Shown: positions 35,765 through 44,028, counted from the stretch's first letter. The stretch is DNA of 64,000 bases from Saprospiraceae bacterium (GCA_016716185.1 JADJWV010000002.1:1898501-1962500); one strand, 5' to 3'. Program-made: numbers and translations. The notes: generated by a model from the sequence alone, not told the origin.

Positions 35765-35788
35765 CCGACCTTTCCAAGGTCGGTTTTT
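35765..35788 (+). terminator. Rho-independent terminator, repeat copy 1
   Basis: An 8-bp stem, CCGACCTT with AAGGTCGG around a 3-nt loop, is followed by five T residues. It ends the ccmE-ccmF-DUF2520-small-gene transcript. Confidence 0.85.
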
Positions 35789-35824
35789 CCGTAGTTGTTC
35801 GCGTTAACGGGGTGTGATCCCTCC

Positions 35825-35908
35825 GGGATCATTTAAGATCTGTCTGTGATCATTTAAGATCTGTCTGGGATCATTCAAGATCCCTCTGGGAGCATTCAAG
35901 ATTGCTCT
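35825..35908. repeat. Four 21-bp sub-repeats, copy 1
   Basis: The core GGGATCATTCAAGATTGCTC recurs every 21 bp four times with point changes, followed by a diverged fifth unit. The matching blocks in the other two 420-bp copies are at 36245-36328 and 36665-36748. Each unit carries spaced GATC words. Confidence 0.75.
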
Positions 35909-36050
35909 GGGAGCAAACATGATTGATCTTGAGCCTATGCAATATTTGATTCGAAATTACTTGAAATTTTTAGCTATTAGGCTGATCGCCTTCTTTGTTC
36001 CCGATACGAATGTGGCGGGTTGAGCTGAAGAATGTAAATGGTGGAGTTGG

Positions 36051-36139
36051 CGGCTTTGGTTTCGGAAGATTTTCTAAAGGATGTGTTTCACTTTATTGAT
36101 CAGATGAATGTCAGATACAGATCTTGTATTTCTGGCTGA
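36051..36139 (+). pseudogene. Duplicated 3' end of the small gene, copy 2
   Basis: The last 30 codons and stop of the 79-residue gene reappear here, with one Phe-to-Ile change, directly after tmRNA-like sequence. The 5' part of the gene, and so its start, is missing. Confidence 0.7.
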
Positions 36140-36184
36140 TGGATTTTTGAAGTATACTATTGTTATTTTATGTTTCGTATTCGT

Positions 36185-36208
36185 CCGACCTTTCCAAGGT
36201 CGGTTTTT
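36185..36208 (+). terminator. Rho-independent terminator, repeat copy 2
   Basis: Identical to the copy-1 hairpin, exactly 420 bp downstream: CCGACCTT/AAGGTCGG with a T5 tail. Confidence 0.75.
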
Positions 36209-36244
36209 CCGTAGTTGTTCGCGTTAACGGGGTGTGATCCCTCC

Positions 36245-36328
36245 GGGATCATGTAAGATCTATCTGGGATCATTCAAGATTGCTCTGGACGCATTCAAGA
36301 TTGCTCTGGGATCATTTAAGATTGGTCT
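36245..36328. repeat. Four 21-bp sub-repeats, copy 2
   Basis: Same 21-bp array as in copy 1 with different point changes. Here the GTG-led frame through the array stays open, giving a heptad-like peptide. This is unlikely to be a gene. Confidence 0.7.
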
Positions 36329-36470
36329 GGGAGCAAACATAAATGATCTTGAGCATAAGCAATATTTGATTCGAAATTACTTGAAATTTTTAGCTATTAG
36401 GCTGATCGCCTTCTTTGTTCCCGATACGAATGTGGCGGGTTGAGCTGAAAAATGTAAATGGTGGATGTGG

Positions 36471-36559
36471 CTGCTTTGGTGTCGGAAGATTTTCTAAAGG
36501 ATGTGTTTCACTTTTTTGATCAGATGAATGTCAGATACAGATCTAGTATTTCTGGCTGA
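36471..36559 (+). pseudogene. Duplicated 3' end of the small gene, copy 3
   Basis: Third copy of the gene's last 30 codons, with one Cys-to-Ser change near the end. It has no start of its own. Confidence 0.7.
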
Positions 36560-36604
36560 TGGATTTTTGAAGTATACTATTGTTATTTTATGTTTCGTAT
36601 TCGT

Positions 36605-36628
36605 CCGACCTTTCCAAGGTCGGTTTTT
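36605..36628 (+). terminator. Rho-independent terminator, repeat copy 3
   Basis: Third identical hairpin with a T5 tail, 840 bp after the first. It faces the tmRNA gene on the other strand. Confidence 0.75.
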
Positions 36629-36664
36629 CCGTAGTTGTTCGCGTTAACGGGGTGTGATCCCTCC

Positions 36665-36748
36665 GGGATCATTTAAGATCTATCTGGGATCATTTAAGAT
36701 TGGTCTGGGATCATTCAAGATTGCTCTGGGATCATTCAAGATTGCTCT
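36665..36748. repeat. Four 21-bp sub-repeats, copy 3
   Basis: Third 21-bp array, about 130 bp beyond the mature tmRNA 3' end on the tmRNA's downstream side. Confidence 0.7.
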
Positions 36749-36878
36749 GGGAGCAAACATGAATGATCTTGAGCATAAGCAATATTTGATTCGTAATTAC
36801 TTGAAATTTTTAGCTATTAGGCTGATCGCCTTCTTTGTTCCCGATACGAATGTGGCGGGTTGAGCTGAAAAATGTAAA

Positions 36879-37245
36879 TGGTGGAGTTGGCGGGAGTCGA
36901 ACCCGCGTCCAGAGAAAGAAAAAACAAGTTTTCTACATGCTTAGTTTCTTATTTAGTTGTCAGAATTGAGTGAGCTTAAGAAACGAGCTAATCAACCCTT
37001 ATTCCCTTAATCTCGTATTTCAACCGGGACATTTGAAATGACCAGCCTGAAGTTTTGATGTGCCGATGTAATTCTGTCAGGCTGAGAACTACGGGCACAG
37101 ATGCATTCTAACTCTCTGAATTAGGCTGCAACAGCAAAAGAAGTATTGCCATTTAAAATCCGATAATCGTTTTTTACGTAGCGTACTATCATCCTACGGC
37201 ATGCTTGCCGGCCTTTTACATTTCCTGTCGATTCCATACAACCCC
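36879..37245 (-). ncRNA. ssrA: Transfer-messenger RNA (tmRNA)
   Basis: This RNA rescues stalled ribosomes and tags the nascent protein for degradation. The minus strand starts GGGGTTGTATGGAATCGAC, the usual tmRNA 5' end. It finishes with the T-arm GGGTTCGACTCCCGCC, then AACTCC and an encoded ACCA at 36879. Within it, the frame at 37150-37121 encodes the tag GNTSFAVAA followed by TAA. This aligns with the GETNYALAA type of other Bacteroidota but has Ser, Phe and Val replacements. The RNA is about 367 nt, a usual length. Its 3' end touches the last 420-bp repeat. Confidence 0.93.
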
Positions 37246-37363
37246 ATATAAAAGTTCCTTTTAACAAAGGTTAAAATCTAAAGTAGCAAAAGTGTAACAA
37301 GACAGATCTTCCTGCATTCAGGTCTGAGCAATAACAGTCACAGACTTAAAATCGTTCCGTTAA

Positions 37364-38323
37364 CTATAAATATTTTTTGAGATTATTATGAAGCCGCTCC
37401 TCTATTTTCACAGAAGGGTCCATTTTGATAAAATCGCTACCGGTAATCCGCTCGTACAGTTCTATGTATCTGTCGGAGGTGTTCCAGACAAAGGCATCTG
37501 ACATTTCGGGCATCAGTTGCCCTTCCATTCCCTGAAATCCGTGAGCAATCAACCACTCGCGTACAAACTCTTTTGACAACTGTCGTTGAGGCTTTCCTTT
37601 TTGAAGTAGTTCATCGTAGGCATCTTTTTCAAAATAACGCGAACTATCGGGAGTATGGATTTCATCCATGAGGTAAAGTTGGTTATCCTTTAATCCAAAT
37701 TCGTATTTGGTATCGACGAGAATTAAACCTCGCTGTGCTGCCATCTGTGTGCCCCTCTCAAAAAGTTTCAGGGCGACATCGCACATGTTGTCGAGCAGAT
37801 CGCCGGAGATCAGTCCGGCAGCTTTCAAATCCGCAAGAGAAATATCCTGATCATGTCCTTCTGAAACTTTAGTTGTTGGTGTTATGATAAAGTTTTCAAA
37901 AGCCTGATTCTGAACCATGCCACCTGGCAAATTCACACCACAGATCGATCGTTCACCCTTTTCGTAAAGCCTCCAGGCATGGCCTGCGAGGTAGCCTCTG
38001 ACGACCATTTCAATTTTTACAGGCGTGCATTTCCAACCCACGGTAACATTTGGATCGGGTGTTTCTATAAGCCAAGTGGGAACAATATCGTTTACCTGCC
38101 TCAAAAAATATGCGGCGATCTGGTTAAGCACCTGACCTTTATATGGAATTGGCCGTGGCAATATGTGATCAAAAGCTGAAATGCGATCTGTTGTAACGAC
38201 TAACAGTTGTTCGCCCAGATCGTAAACATCCCGAACTTTACCGGTATATTTTCTGGTTTGATTTCTAAACTGAAAATCTGTATAATGCAGGCTCAGGTTT
38301 TCGGGTAGTAAATCTATGTTCAT
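37364..38323 (-). CDS. purC: Phosphoribosylaminoimidazole-succinocarboxamide synthase
   Basis: PurC joins aspartate to CAIR with ATP to form SAICAR in purine synthesis. The roughly 319-residue protein fits the longer, yeast-like form found in Bacteroidota. Visible family elements are KVRDVYDLGEQLLVVTTDRISAFDHILP near the start, then VEMVVRGYLAGHAWR. EGHDQDIS and the catalytic-region ILVDTKYEFGL and LMDEIHTPDSSRY follow. The ATG at 38323 is used in place of a TTG four codons earlier. The Nudix-like gene ends 28 nt upstream on the same strand, so the two may share a message. No other purine gene is nearby. Confidence 0.95.
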   Translation of the reverse strand: MNIDLLPENLSLHYTDFQFRNQTRKYTGKVRDVYDLGEQLLVVTTDRISAFDHILPRPIPYKGQVLNQIAAYFLRQVNDIVPTWLIETPDPNVTVGWKCTPVKIEMVVRGYLAGHAWRLYEKGERSICGVNLPGGMVQNQAFENFIITPTTKVSEGHDQDISLADLKAAGLISGDLLDNMCDVALKLFERGTQMAAQRGLILVDTKYEFGLKDNQLYLMDEIHTPDSSRYFEKDAYDELLQKGKPQRQLSKEFVREWLIAHGFQGMEGQLMPEMSDAFVWNTSDRYIELYERITGSDFIKMDPSVKIEERLHNNLKKYL

Positions 38324-38351
38324 ACCTGTCGGCAAGCTAATAATTCCGGCT

Positions 38352-38777
38352 TCAAATATTTTCTACAGAATTCCGATCTAAAATGACCTCCTTCAATTCT
38401 TTGATCCATTCGTATTCCTGGGGCATCATTTTTTTTATGGCTTCTTTGAAGACCACATAAGCAGAATTTTCAAGGTCCGGTATTTTAGAAGCAATGGCTA
38501 CGGTAACAAAACTCAGATCACTGAGCAGCAGGTTCCTGACTTTAGGTAAATCGTGCCAGTCGGCCTCAATGGCCAGTGCTCTTGTCCCGGATTCGTGTGC
38601 AGAGTCCAGTTCGATAAATGCATGTTTTTCAATCGGATCCGTGGTCAGCTGATCTGAAGCCTGGGCATTGTATAAAGCCCAGAATCCCTCCCGGTCGGAA
38701 GGCTTGGTCAATAAAATCTCCAGTCCCTTTTCGTGAATTCTATAAACGATCAACCGAATCTGATTTCGTACAGTCAT
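38352..38777 (-). CDS. Hypothetical protein, Nudix-like start without a Nudix box
   Basis: The N-terminus (RLIVYRIHEKGLEILLTKPSDREGFWAL, residues about 8-35) resembles the first strands of Nudix hydrolases. However, the catalytic box G-x5-E-x7-R-E-x2-E-E-x-G is absent, and the 141-residue chain does not otherwise match. It could be a Nudix-derived protein that has lost catalysis, or unrelated. It lies between the sigma factor and purC genes on the same strand. Function is unknown. Confidence 0.5.
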   Translation of the reverse strand: MTVRNQIRLIVYRIHEKGLEILLTKPSDREGFWALYNAQASDQLTTDPIEKHAFIELDSAHESGTRALAIEADWHDLPKVRNLLLSDLSFVTVAIASKIPDLENSAYVVFKEAIKKMMPQEYEWIKELKEVILDRNSVENI

Positions 38778-38846
38778 AATGCTAAGGTAAGTACTTTATT
38801 GGATAATACGCGGTCAAGGGAAAAAACAGGCAATCAAAATTATTGT

Positions 38847-39713
38847 TCACAGCACTCCAGGCTGAATTCCAAATTTGAGAAAATACCTCCGCAATCTTCT
38901 AACCGCCAGTTCTCTGATCTGCCTGAGGCGCTCAACCGAAATATCCATTTCTTCAGCCAGTTCCTCGTACGACATAACGGATGAACCATCAAGGCCATAG
39001 ATCCTGGATAGCACCTCCCGTTCTCTGGGGGACAAATGTTTCATCCCTGCTCTCAGCTCTATCTGAATCGAGTCTTTGAGCAAGGCCAAATCAGGAGCAT
39101 GGATGCTCTCATCTCCCAGCAAACTCAACATGCTGAGTTCACCATCATCTCCCCCTACCGGCGCATCCAGCGAAACATGTTTATTATTGGATTGGATCAG
39201 CAGGTAAACATCTTCAGGTTTGAGTCCAAAAATTTCAGAAATTTCTTCAGGGCTGGGTTCTCTTTCGTTTTGCTGTAAAAATGACTGATACAGATCAACA
39301 ATTTGTTTTTGGGAGTGAAATTTATTGTAGGGCAGCCTGATCATTCTGGAATTTTCGATGATCGCCGAAAGTATGGACTGACGAATCCACCACACCGCAA
39401 AAGTGATGAACTTAAACCCACGGGTCTCGTCAAAACGCCTTGCTGCCTTAAGCAATCCGACATTTCCTTCATTGATCAAATCGTTTAAGGAGAGTCCGTT
39501 GTTGACGTATTGCTTGGCAACAGAAACAACAAATCTAAGGTTTGCACGAACCAATTCATCCAAAGCCTCGTCATCACCTGCTTTAATTCGTTTCGCAAGT
39601 TCCACTTCTTTATCAGGACTTATGGTATCGATTTTGGCAATGTCAGCGAGGTATTTTTCGAGTGCCTGACTTTCCCTGTTGGTAATTTTTTGAGTGATCT
39701 TAAGTTGACGCAT
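38847..39713 (-). CDS. rpoD: RpoD-family sigma-70 factor
   Basis: This factor directs RNA polymerase to promoters. The 288-residue protein starts MRQLKITQKITNRESQALEKYL, nearly the canonical start of the Bacteroidota primary sigma. Region 2 has ANLRFVVSVAKQY and LNDLINEGNVGLLKAARRFD, and region 2.4 has FITFAVWWIRQSI. Region 3 and the region 4 helix-turn-helix (SYEELAEEMDISVERLRQI) follow. Region 4 and the linker differ from the standard form (for example ISVERLRQIRELAVRRL), so this may be a diverged primary factor or a group 2 paralogue. The gene symbol is given for the family only. Confidence 0.75.
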   Translation of the reverse strand: MRQLKITQKITNRESQALEKYLADIAKIDTISPDKEVELAKRIKAGDDEALDELVRANLRFVVSVAKQYVNNGLSLNDLINEGNVGLLKAARRFDETRGFKFITFAVWWIRQSILSAIIENSRMIRLPYNKFHSQKQIVDLYQSFLQQNEREPSPEEISEIFGLKPEDVYLLIQSNNKHVSLDAPVGGDDGELSMLSLLGDESIHAPDLALLKDSIQIELRAGMKHLSPREREVLSRIYGLDGSSVMSYEELAEEMDISVERLRQIRELAVRRLRRYFLKFGIQPGVL

Positions 39714-39804
39714 TCAGCTAGCTACTGCCATATTTAATGGCAATACCTGCAAAAAAGTTTCATGGAAATCTATAAAATTAAAAAAAAATGCGAATAATGA
39801 AAGC

Positions 39805-41952
39805 TTATCCCCTTTCAGCGGGTGCATCCTTTTTGGGCATGATGGCTTTTCTCGAAAGCCTCAATTTTCCTGTTTTGGGATCAACTCCGATCAATTTTAT
39901 TTTAACCGGATCGCCAACTTGAAATACATCTTCGACCTTATCAATACGGGAGTGAGACATTTCACTGACGTGCAACAACCCGGATTTATTTTTAAAATCG
40001 ACAAAAACACCGAAGGGGAAAATCGAAACTACTTTGCCATCGTAAACATCGCCTACCTGAGGAACAAAAGTAATGGCCTCGATCATTTTTACGGCTTCAT
40101 CAAGTCCATCTTTATTAGGACCAAAAATATTGATGACTCCTTTATCTCCGACTTCTTCGATATTGATCTTGGTTCCGGTCTTGGCTTGCATTTCCTGTAT
40201 GATTTTTCCTCCAGGTCCAATCACTGCTCCGATAAAACTCTTTTCAATGATGATCTCTACAATTCTTGGAGCGTGAGGTTTGAGATCCGGATTTGGAACT
40301 TCAATGGTTTCTGCCATTTTATCCAGAATGTGCAACCTTCCTTCTTTTGCCTGCATCAACGCTTCTTCGAGTAGCTCGAAAGATAGTCCGTCGATTTTCA
40401 TATCCATTTGTGTACCGCAAATTCCTCTACGCGTACCTGTTACTTTAAAATCCATGTCTCCCAATGCATCTTCGTCGCCGAGTATATCGGATAAGATCAC
40501 TGTTTTACCGCCTTCAGATATCAAACCCATGGCGATACCTGCCACTGCAGATTTAATTTGTACTCCTGCATCCATCAAAGCCAATGAAGCAGCGCAAACT
40601 GTGGCCATCGATGAGGATCCGTTGGATTCCAGAATATCGGAAACAATTCTCGTCGTATAAGGAAATTCCTGGGGCATAACTTTGCGAATCGAACGAGCTG
40701 CCAGGTTTGCATGCCCTACTTCCCGACGTCCGGGACCTCTCTGTGGTTTTGCTTCCCCAACAGAAAACCCGGGAAAATTGTAGTGCAGGATAAACTTATC
40801 GTTGTATAGTTCGAACGCATTGTCGATGAGCATTTCATCGTCTTTGGTACCTAGTGTAACAGAAGTAAGTGATTGGGTTTCGCCTCTGTTGAATATTGCA
40901 GATCCATGTGCAGAAGGTAAGTATTCAATTTCTGTCCAAATGGGTCGAACTTCTTTACTACCTCTTCCATCCAATCTGTTATTGGTGTCGAGCATAAATT
41001 TGCGAACCAGTTTTTTCTTATGCTTGTCAAAATACGTTTTGATCTTTTGCTTATTCTCATCGCAATATTCCTCTCCTTTTTCTGCCAAGACCATTTCTTT
41101 GAAATTATCAAAGACCTGATCAAAACCATCTTTTCTTTCGGATTTAGGCAAAGCTGATCCGGATATCTCGAGAATACGGGCTGTAGTATGTTTTTCAAGC
41201 AATACCTGTATATCCTCGTCAGTATCTGCTTCCGGCAAAGCGCGTTTGATGGCTACTGCATCGCCTAGTTTGGCTGCCAGTTCCAATTGCGCCCGGCACT
41301 GCACCTTGATGGCTTCATGACCCACTTTTATAGCTTGCACGAGATCCGACTCATCGCATTCTCTGGCCTCTCCTTCAACCATCATCAGATTCTTTTCAGT
41401 AGCCGCAACAATGATATCGAGTTCCGCTTCTTTGAGTGCTGTCCTGTTGGGGTTGATCACAAATTCTCCGTTTATTTTAGCAACTCTCACTTCAGAAATC
41501 GGACCCTGCCAATTGATGTTTGAGCAGCTCAGCGCTGTGGAAGCCGCAAGACCTGCCAATGCATCGGGAAGTGTTTCCGGATCCCCAGAAATCAGATTGA
41601 TGATGATTTGTGTTTCACAGAAATAATTATCAACGAATAAAGGGCGGATCGCCCTATCGACCAAACGCGAAATCAATACTTCGTAATCCGATAATTTTGC
41701 TTCTCTCCTAAAAAAGTTGCCGGGAATACGACCAGTGGAAGCAAAACGTTCCTGGTAGTCGACGGACAATGGAAAAAATTCCTGTCCTTCACGGGCTTCT
41801 TTATTGGAAACAACACTTGCAAAGAGCATGGTTTTGCCAAGTTTTACTACGGCAGAACCATGGGCTTGTGTACCTAATTTGCCCGTTTCGAGAATAACTT
41901 CGCGACCATCGGGAAGGTTAAAGGAAACTGAAAATGGAGTTTTTAAACCCAT
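39805..41952 (-). CDS. pnp: Polyribonucleotide nucleotidyltransferase (PNPase)
   Basis: PNPase degrades RNA from the 3' end using phosphate and can also add tails. The 715-residue protein has two RNase PH domains, the first ending near 220 and the second from about 310 with FNRGETQSLTSVTLGT. A KH domain follows with IGAVIGPGGKIIQEMQ (about 570), then an S1 domain from about 620 (GDVYDGKVVSIFPFGVFVDF). It lies 94 nt after rpsO on the same strand, the classic rpsO-pnp order. A short basic tail ends the chain. Confidence 0.96.
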   Translation of the reverse strand: MGLKTPFSVSFNLPDGREVILETGKLGTQAHGSAVVKLGKTMLFASVVSNKEAREGQEFFPLSVDYQERFASTGRIPGNFFRREAKLSDYEVLISRLVDRAIRPLFVDNYFCETQIIINLISGDPETLPDALAGLAASTALSCSNINWQGPISEVRVAKINGEFVINPNRTALKEAELDIIVAATEKNLMMVEGEARECDESDLVQAIKVGHEAIKVQCRAQLELAAKLGDAVAIKRALPEADTDEDIQVLLEKHTTARILEISGSALPKSERKDGFDQVFDNFKEMVLAEKGEEYCDENKQKIKTYFDKHKKKLVRKFMLDTNNRLDGRGSKEVRPIWTEIEYLPSAHGSAIFNRGETQSLTSVTLGTKDDEMLIDNAFELYNDKFILHYNFPGFSVGEAKPQRGPGRREVGHANLAARSIRKVMPQEFPYTTRIVSDILESNGSSSMATVCAASLALMDAGVQIKSAVAGIAMGLISEGGKTVILSDILGDEDALGDMDFKVTGTRRGICGTQMDMKIDGLSFELLEEALMQAKEGRLHILDKMAETIEVPNPDLKPHAPRIVEIIIEKSFIGAVIGPGGKIIQEMQAKTGTKINIEEVGDKGVINIFGPNKDGLDEAVKMIEAITFVPQVGDVYDGKVVSIFPFGVFVDFKNKSGLLHVSEMSHSRIDKVEDVFQVGDPVKIKLIGVDPKTGKLRLSRKAIMPKKDAPAERG

Positions 41953-42046
41953 AATATTTTTTCTTAATATGTGATTGCATCAAAACCGATCCACTGTGCC
42001 ATCATTTCTGAGCCAGCCATCTGAAAGAATAAATTTGCAGGGAAAC

Positions 42047-42322
42047 TTATTTTCTCAAACCTAACTGTTCCAAAATTGCCTTATAGCGAGTCAGATCTTT
42101 GCGGTGTAAATAATTCAAAAGCTGTTTGCGCTTTCCAACCAATTGAAGCAAGGTTCTGCGGCAAGAATGGTCTTTTCTGTTGGTTTGCAGGTGGTCCGAC
42201 AATAATTTAATACGCGTGGTAAACAAGGCTATTTGGGATTCCGTGTTACCTGAATTTGATTCAGCGCCACCAAACTTTTTGAAAATCTCTTCTTTTTTGT
42301 CTTTTGTCAATAAAACGCTCAT
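42047..42322 (-). CDS. rpsO: 30S ribosomal protein S15
   Basis: S15 binds 16S rRNA early in 30S assembly. The 91-residue protein shows the family core GNTESQIALFTTRIKLLSDHLQ (split across its first two helices) and DHSCRRTLLQLVGKRKQLL. KDLTRYKAILEQLGLRK ends it. The minus-strand leader from the promoter box to the ATG is about 50 nt, long enough for an S15-binding autoregulatory fold, though none is claimed. It is followed by pnp. Confidence 0.96.
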   Translation of the reverse strand: MSVLLTKDKKEEIFKKFGGAESNSGNTESQIALFTTRIKLLSDHLQTNRKDHSCRRTLLQLVGKRKQLLNYLHRKDLTRYKAILEQLGLRK

Positions 42323-42378
42323 AATATAAATTAGAAATTGTTACCAAATAAAATCGCGAAGATTTTTTATTAGCGCGG

Positions 42379-42386
42379 CAAAGATA
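42379..42386 (-). promoter_or_regulatory. Promoter -7 box of rpsO-pnp
   Basis: The minus strand reads TATCTTTG, an exact TAnnTTTG, followed by a GC-rich start region and a leader of about 50 nt. Confidence 0.55.
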
Positions 42387-42485
42387 CTCAGATTATTAGA
42401 AATAAGTTTTGAATTTTAATAGAGAAATATATAATTCTCAGGATTTAACGAATTATTAATAGTTATATTTGTATATAATTGAATA

Positions 42486-43259
42486 TCAATACTTTATTTT
42501 TCTTTCCATTTGTTTCGCCTGTTCCCAGAGCTGGTCCATTTGTTCGAGGCTGAGCGCACTCAGATGTTGCCCGGCATGAGTTTCCATGTATTCAAACCGG
42601 GATTTGAATTTAGAATTGACTTTCTCCAAGGCCAGATCGGGATCTATCCCATGATGTCTCGCATAATTAACCAGTGAAAACAGCACATCGCCAAACTCTT
42701 CTTCTTTGTCTTCCTGGCTGCCCGAATCCGCAGCTATCCTGAATTCTCTCATTTCTTCTTCTACTTTATGCCAGACCTGTTCTTTATCGGGCCATTCAAA
42801 TCCGACCTGCCTGGCTTTGTCCTGCATCCTGAAGGCTTTCACCAGAGATGGAAGCGATGCCGGAAGCCCTTCCAGCAATCCTTTTTTCCCTTCTTTCAAT
42901 TTGAGTTTTTCCCAATTCCGTTTGACTTCTTCTTCATCGTTGAGTTTGATTTCGCCATATACATGGGGATGCCTTGAAATCAGTTTTTCGCAGAGATTTT
43001 CGGTCACCTCGTAAATTCCAAAATCTTCCGTTTCTTGCATGATTCTTGCATAAAAAACGATGTGAAGCAACAGATCCCCTAATTCTTCCCGGATACCGGC
43101 CGGATTCCCTTTGAGTATCTCTTCGGACAACTCGTAAGATTCTTCCAGGGTTAAAGATCTCAGGCTCTCTATGGTTTGTTTTTTATCCCACGGGCATCGC
43201 TCCCGCAAATCATTTATAATTTCCAGCAACCTTAAAAAAGAAACTGCTTCTTTCTGCAT
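42486..43259 (-). CDS. mazG: Nucleoside triphosphate pyrophosphohydrolase MazG
   Basis: This all-alpha NTP pyrophosphohydrolase hydrolyses NTPs and dNTPs to NMPs and pyrophosphate and has been linked to removing damaged nucleotides. The 257-residue length matches the two-domain E. coli type. The first domain carries CPWDKKQTIESLRSLTLEE, with ELGDLLLHIVF near 63. The second has EEEFGDVLFSLVNYAR near 195. Its ATG directly abuts the ribA stop, so the two are co-translated. Confidence 0.92.
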   Translation of the reverse strand: MQKEAVSFLRLLEIINDLRERCPWDKKQTIESLRSLTLEESYELSEEILKGNPAGIREELGDLLLHIVFYARIMQETEDFGIYEVTENLCEKLISRHPHVYGEIKLNDEEEVKRNWEKLKLKEGKKGLLEGLPASLPSLVKAFRMQDKARQVGFEWPDKEQVWHKVEEEMREFRIAADSGSQEDKEEEFGDVLFSLVNYARHHGIDPDLALEKVNSKFKSRFEYMETHAGQHLSALSLEQMDQLWEQAKQMERKIKY

Positions 43260-43859
43260 TCAGTCTTTAGTTTTAGGAATCAGGTGACCCATTTTCTCTC
43301 TTTTCGTTTTCAGGTACTTGTCGTTAAATGGATTACTGGGAAATACCAAAGGAATTCTTTCGAGAATACAAACGCCTCCTTCTTCCAATGCAGCAATTTT
43401 TTTCGGGTTGTTGGTAAGAAGATTGACTTTATCGATTCCGAAAAACCGAAGCATTTTCAAAGCACTTTCGTAATTGCGCTCGTCGGGTTTGAAACCCAAT
43501 TCAGTATTGGCCTGAACCGTATCCATGCCCCCTTCCTGTTTTTTATAGGCTTCAATCTTGGCATGCAAACCGATACCTCTGCCCTCCTGTCTGAGATAAA
43601 TGAGCATTCCGCCTTTATTTCCAATAAAATGAAGAGCTGCCTGCAGTTGCTGTCCACAATCGCAGCGCTGTGAACCAAAGACGTCGCCTGTCAGACATTC
43701 TGAATGAATTCTCAGTAAAACGGGATTCGAAGGATCTAAATCCCCTTTCACCAATGCAATATCGGGTAATTCCGGATCCTGCTCTCCAGGAAAGCTAAAA
43801 ATCTGGAAATCACCATAATTAGTGGGCAAAAATGCAGATACCGTTGAGTTCATCAACAT
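43260..43859 (-). CDS. ribA: GTP cyclohydrolase II
   Basis: This zinc enzyme opens GTP in the first step of riboflavin synthesis. The 199-residue stand-alone form, without a DHBP synthase domain, has zinc ligands in HSECLTGDVFGSQRCDCGQQ (about 52-71). The GTP-binding LRQEGRGIGLHAKIEAYK (about 89-106) and LLTNNPKKI further on are also present. Two ATGs lie six nt apart at the start. It is first in an abutting pair with mazG. The other rib genes are elsewhere. Confidence 0.95.
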   Translation of the reverse strand: MLMNSTVSAFLPTNYGDFQIFSFPGEQDPELPDIALVKGDLDPSNPVLLRIHSECLTGDVFGSQRCDCGQQLQAALHFIGNKGGMLIYLRQEGRGIGLHAKIEAYKKQEGGMDTVQANTELGFKPDERNYESALKMLRFFGIDKVNLLTNNPKKIAALEEGGVCILERIPLVFPSNPFNDKYLKTKREKMGHLIPKTKD

Positions 43860-43935
43860 GATTATTTATTAACCTGAACCCAAAACAACGGTTCTTGGGC
43901 GAATGTTGAGATGAGTTTTGGTTAAAAGGCAAAAA

Positions 43936-44028
43936 TCAGATTCTTCTGAAAGAGGAACCTTTATTTTGCCAGAACATTATGGCTGCACTAAAACTCAGTA
44001 CAACCGTGACCACACAAAGGATAATCAT
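43936..44028 (-). CDS. Possible 30-residue single-helix membrane peptide
   Basis: Within the 333-nt gap between ribA and smc, a short minus-strand frame starts MIILCVVTVVLSFSAAIMF and ends in a basic tail, QNKGSSFRRI. It has one membrane-length hydrophobic stretch with positive charges after it, as small inner-membrane proteins have. The frame stays open upstream for about 20 codons (PEDFGYCGRNQALRKPNQS) but without a start codon. I see no clear ribosome-binding site and no homolog, so it may be chance. Nothing else supportable lies in the gap. Confidence 0.2.
   Translation of the reverse strand: MIILCVVTVVLSFSAAIMFWQNKGSSFRRI

Larger units (their letters stand above)
35631..36890. repeat. 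Three tandem copies of a 420-bp unit abutting the tmRNA 3' end
   Basis: The same 420-bp unit runs from 35631, 36051 and 36471, each copy exactly 420 bp with scattered point differences. Each unit holds the last 30 codons of the small gene, a rho-independent terminator, four 21-bp sub-repeats, and a shared AT-rich tail. Each unit also ends in a copy of sequence matching the tmRNA 3' end (GGTGGAGTTGGCGG at the first junction, a variant at the second). The true tmRNA end closes the third copy. This pattern suggests unequal recombination between a GGCGG-containing site in the small gene and the tmRNA 3' end. The stretch contains no other supported gene. Confidence 0.9.

Noticed and set aside
36234..36863. 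Two similar 69-residue frames with a heptad-like GSFKIAL pattern in repeat copies 2 and 3
   Set aside because: They come from the 21-bp sub-repeats and start at GTG. Copy 1 has a stop in the same place, and no ribosome-binding site is seen, so they are treated as non-coding.
35631..36890. CRISPR or satellite array
   Set aside because: Only three 420-bp copies occur, made of gene, terminator and tmRNA-end pieces; a duplication explains them better.
36879..36910. A tRNA gene (T-arm and CCA)
   Set aside because: The T-arm and 3' end belong to tmRNA; its 5' half lies about 330 nt away with the tag frame between.
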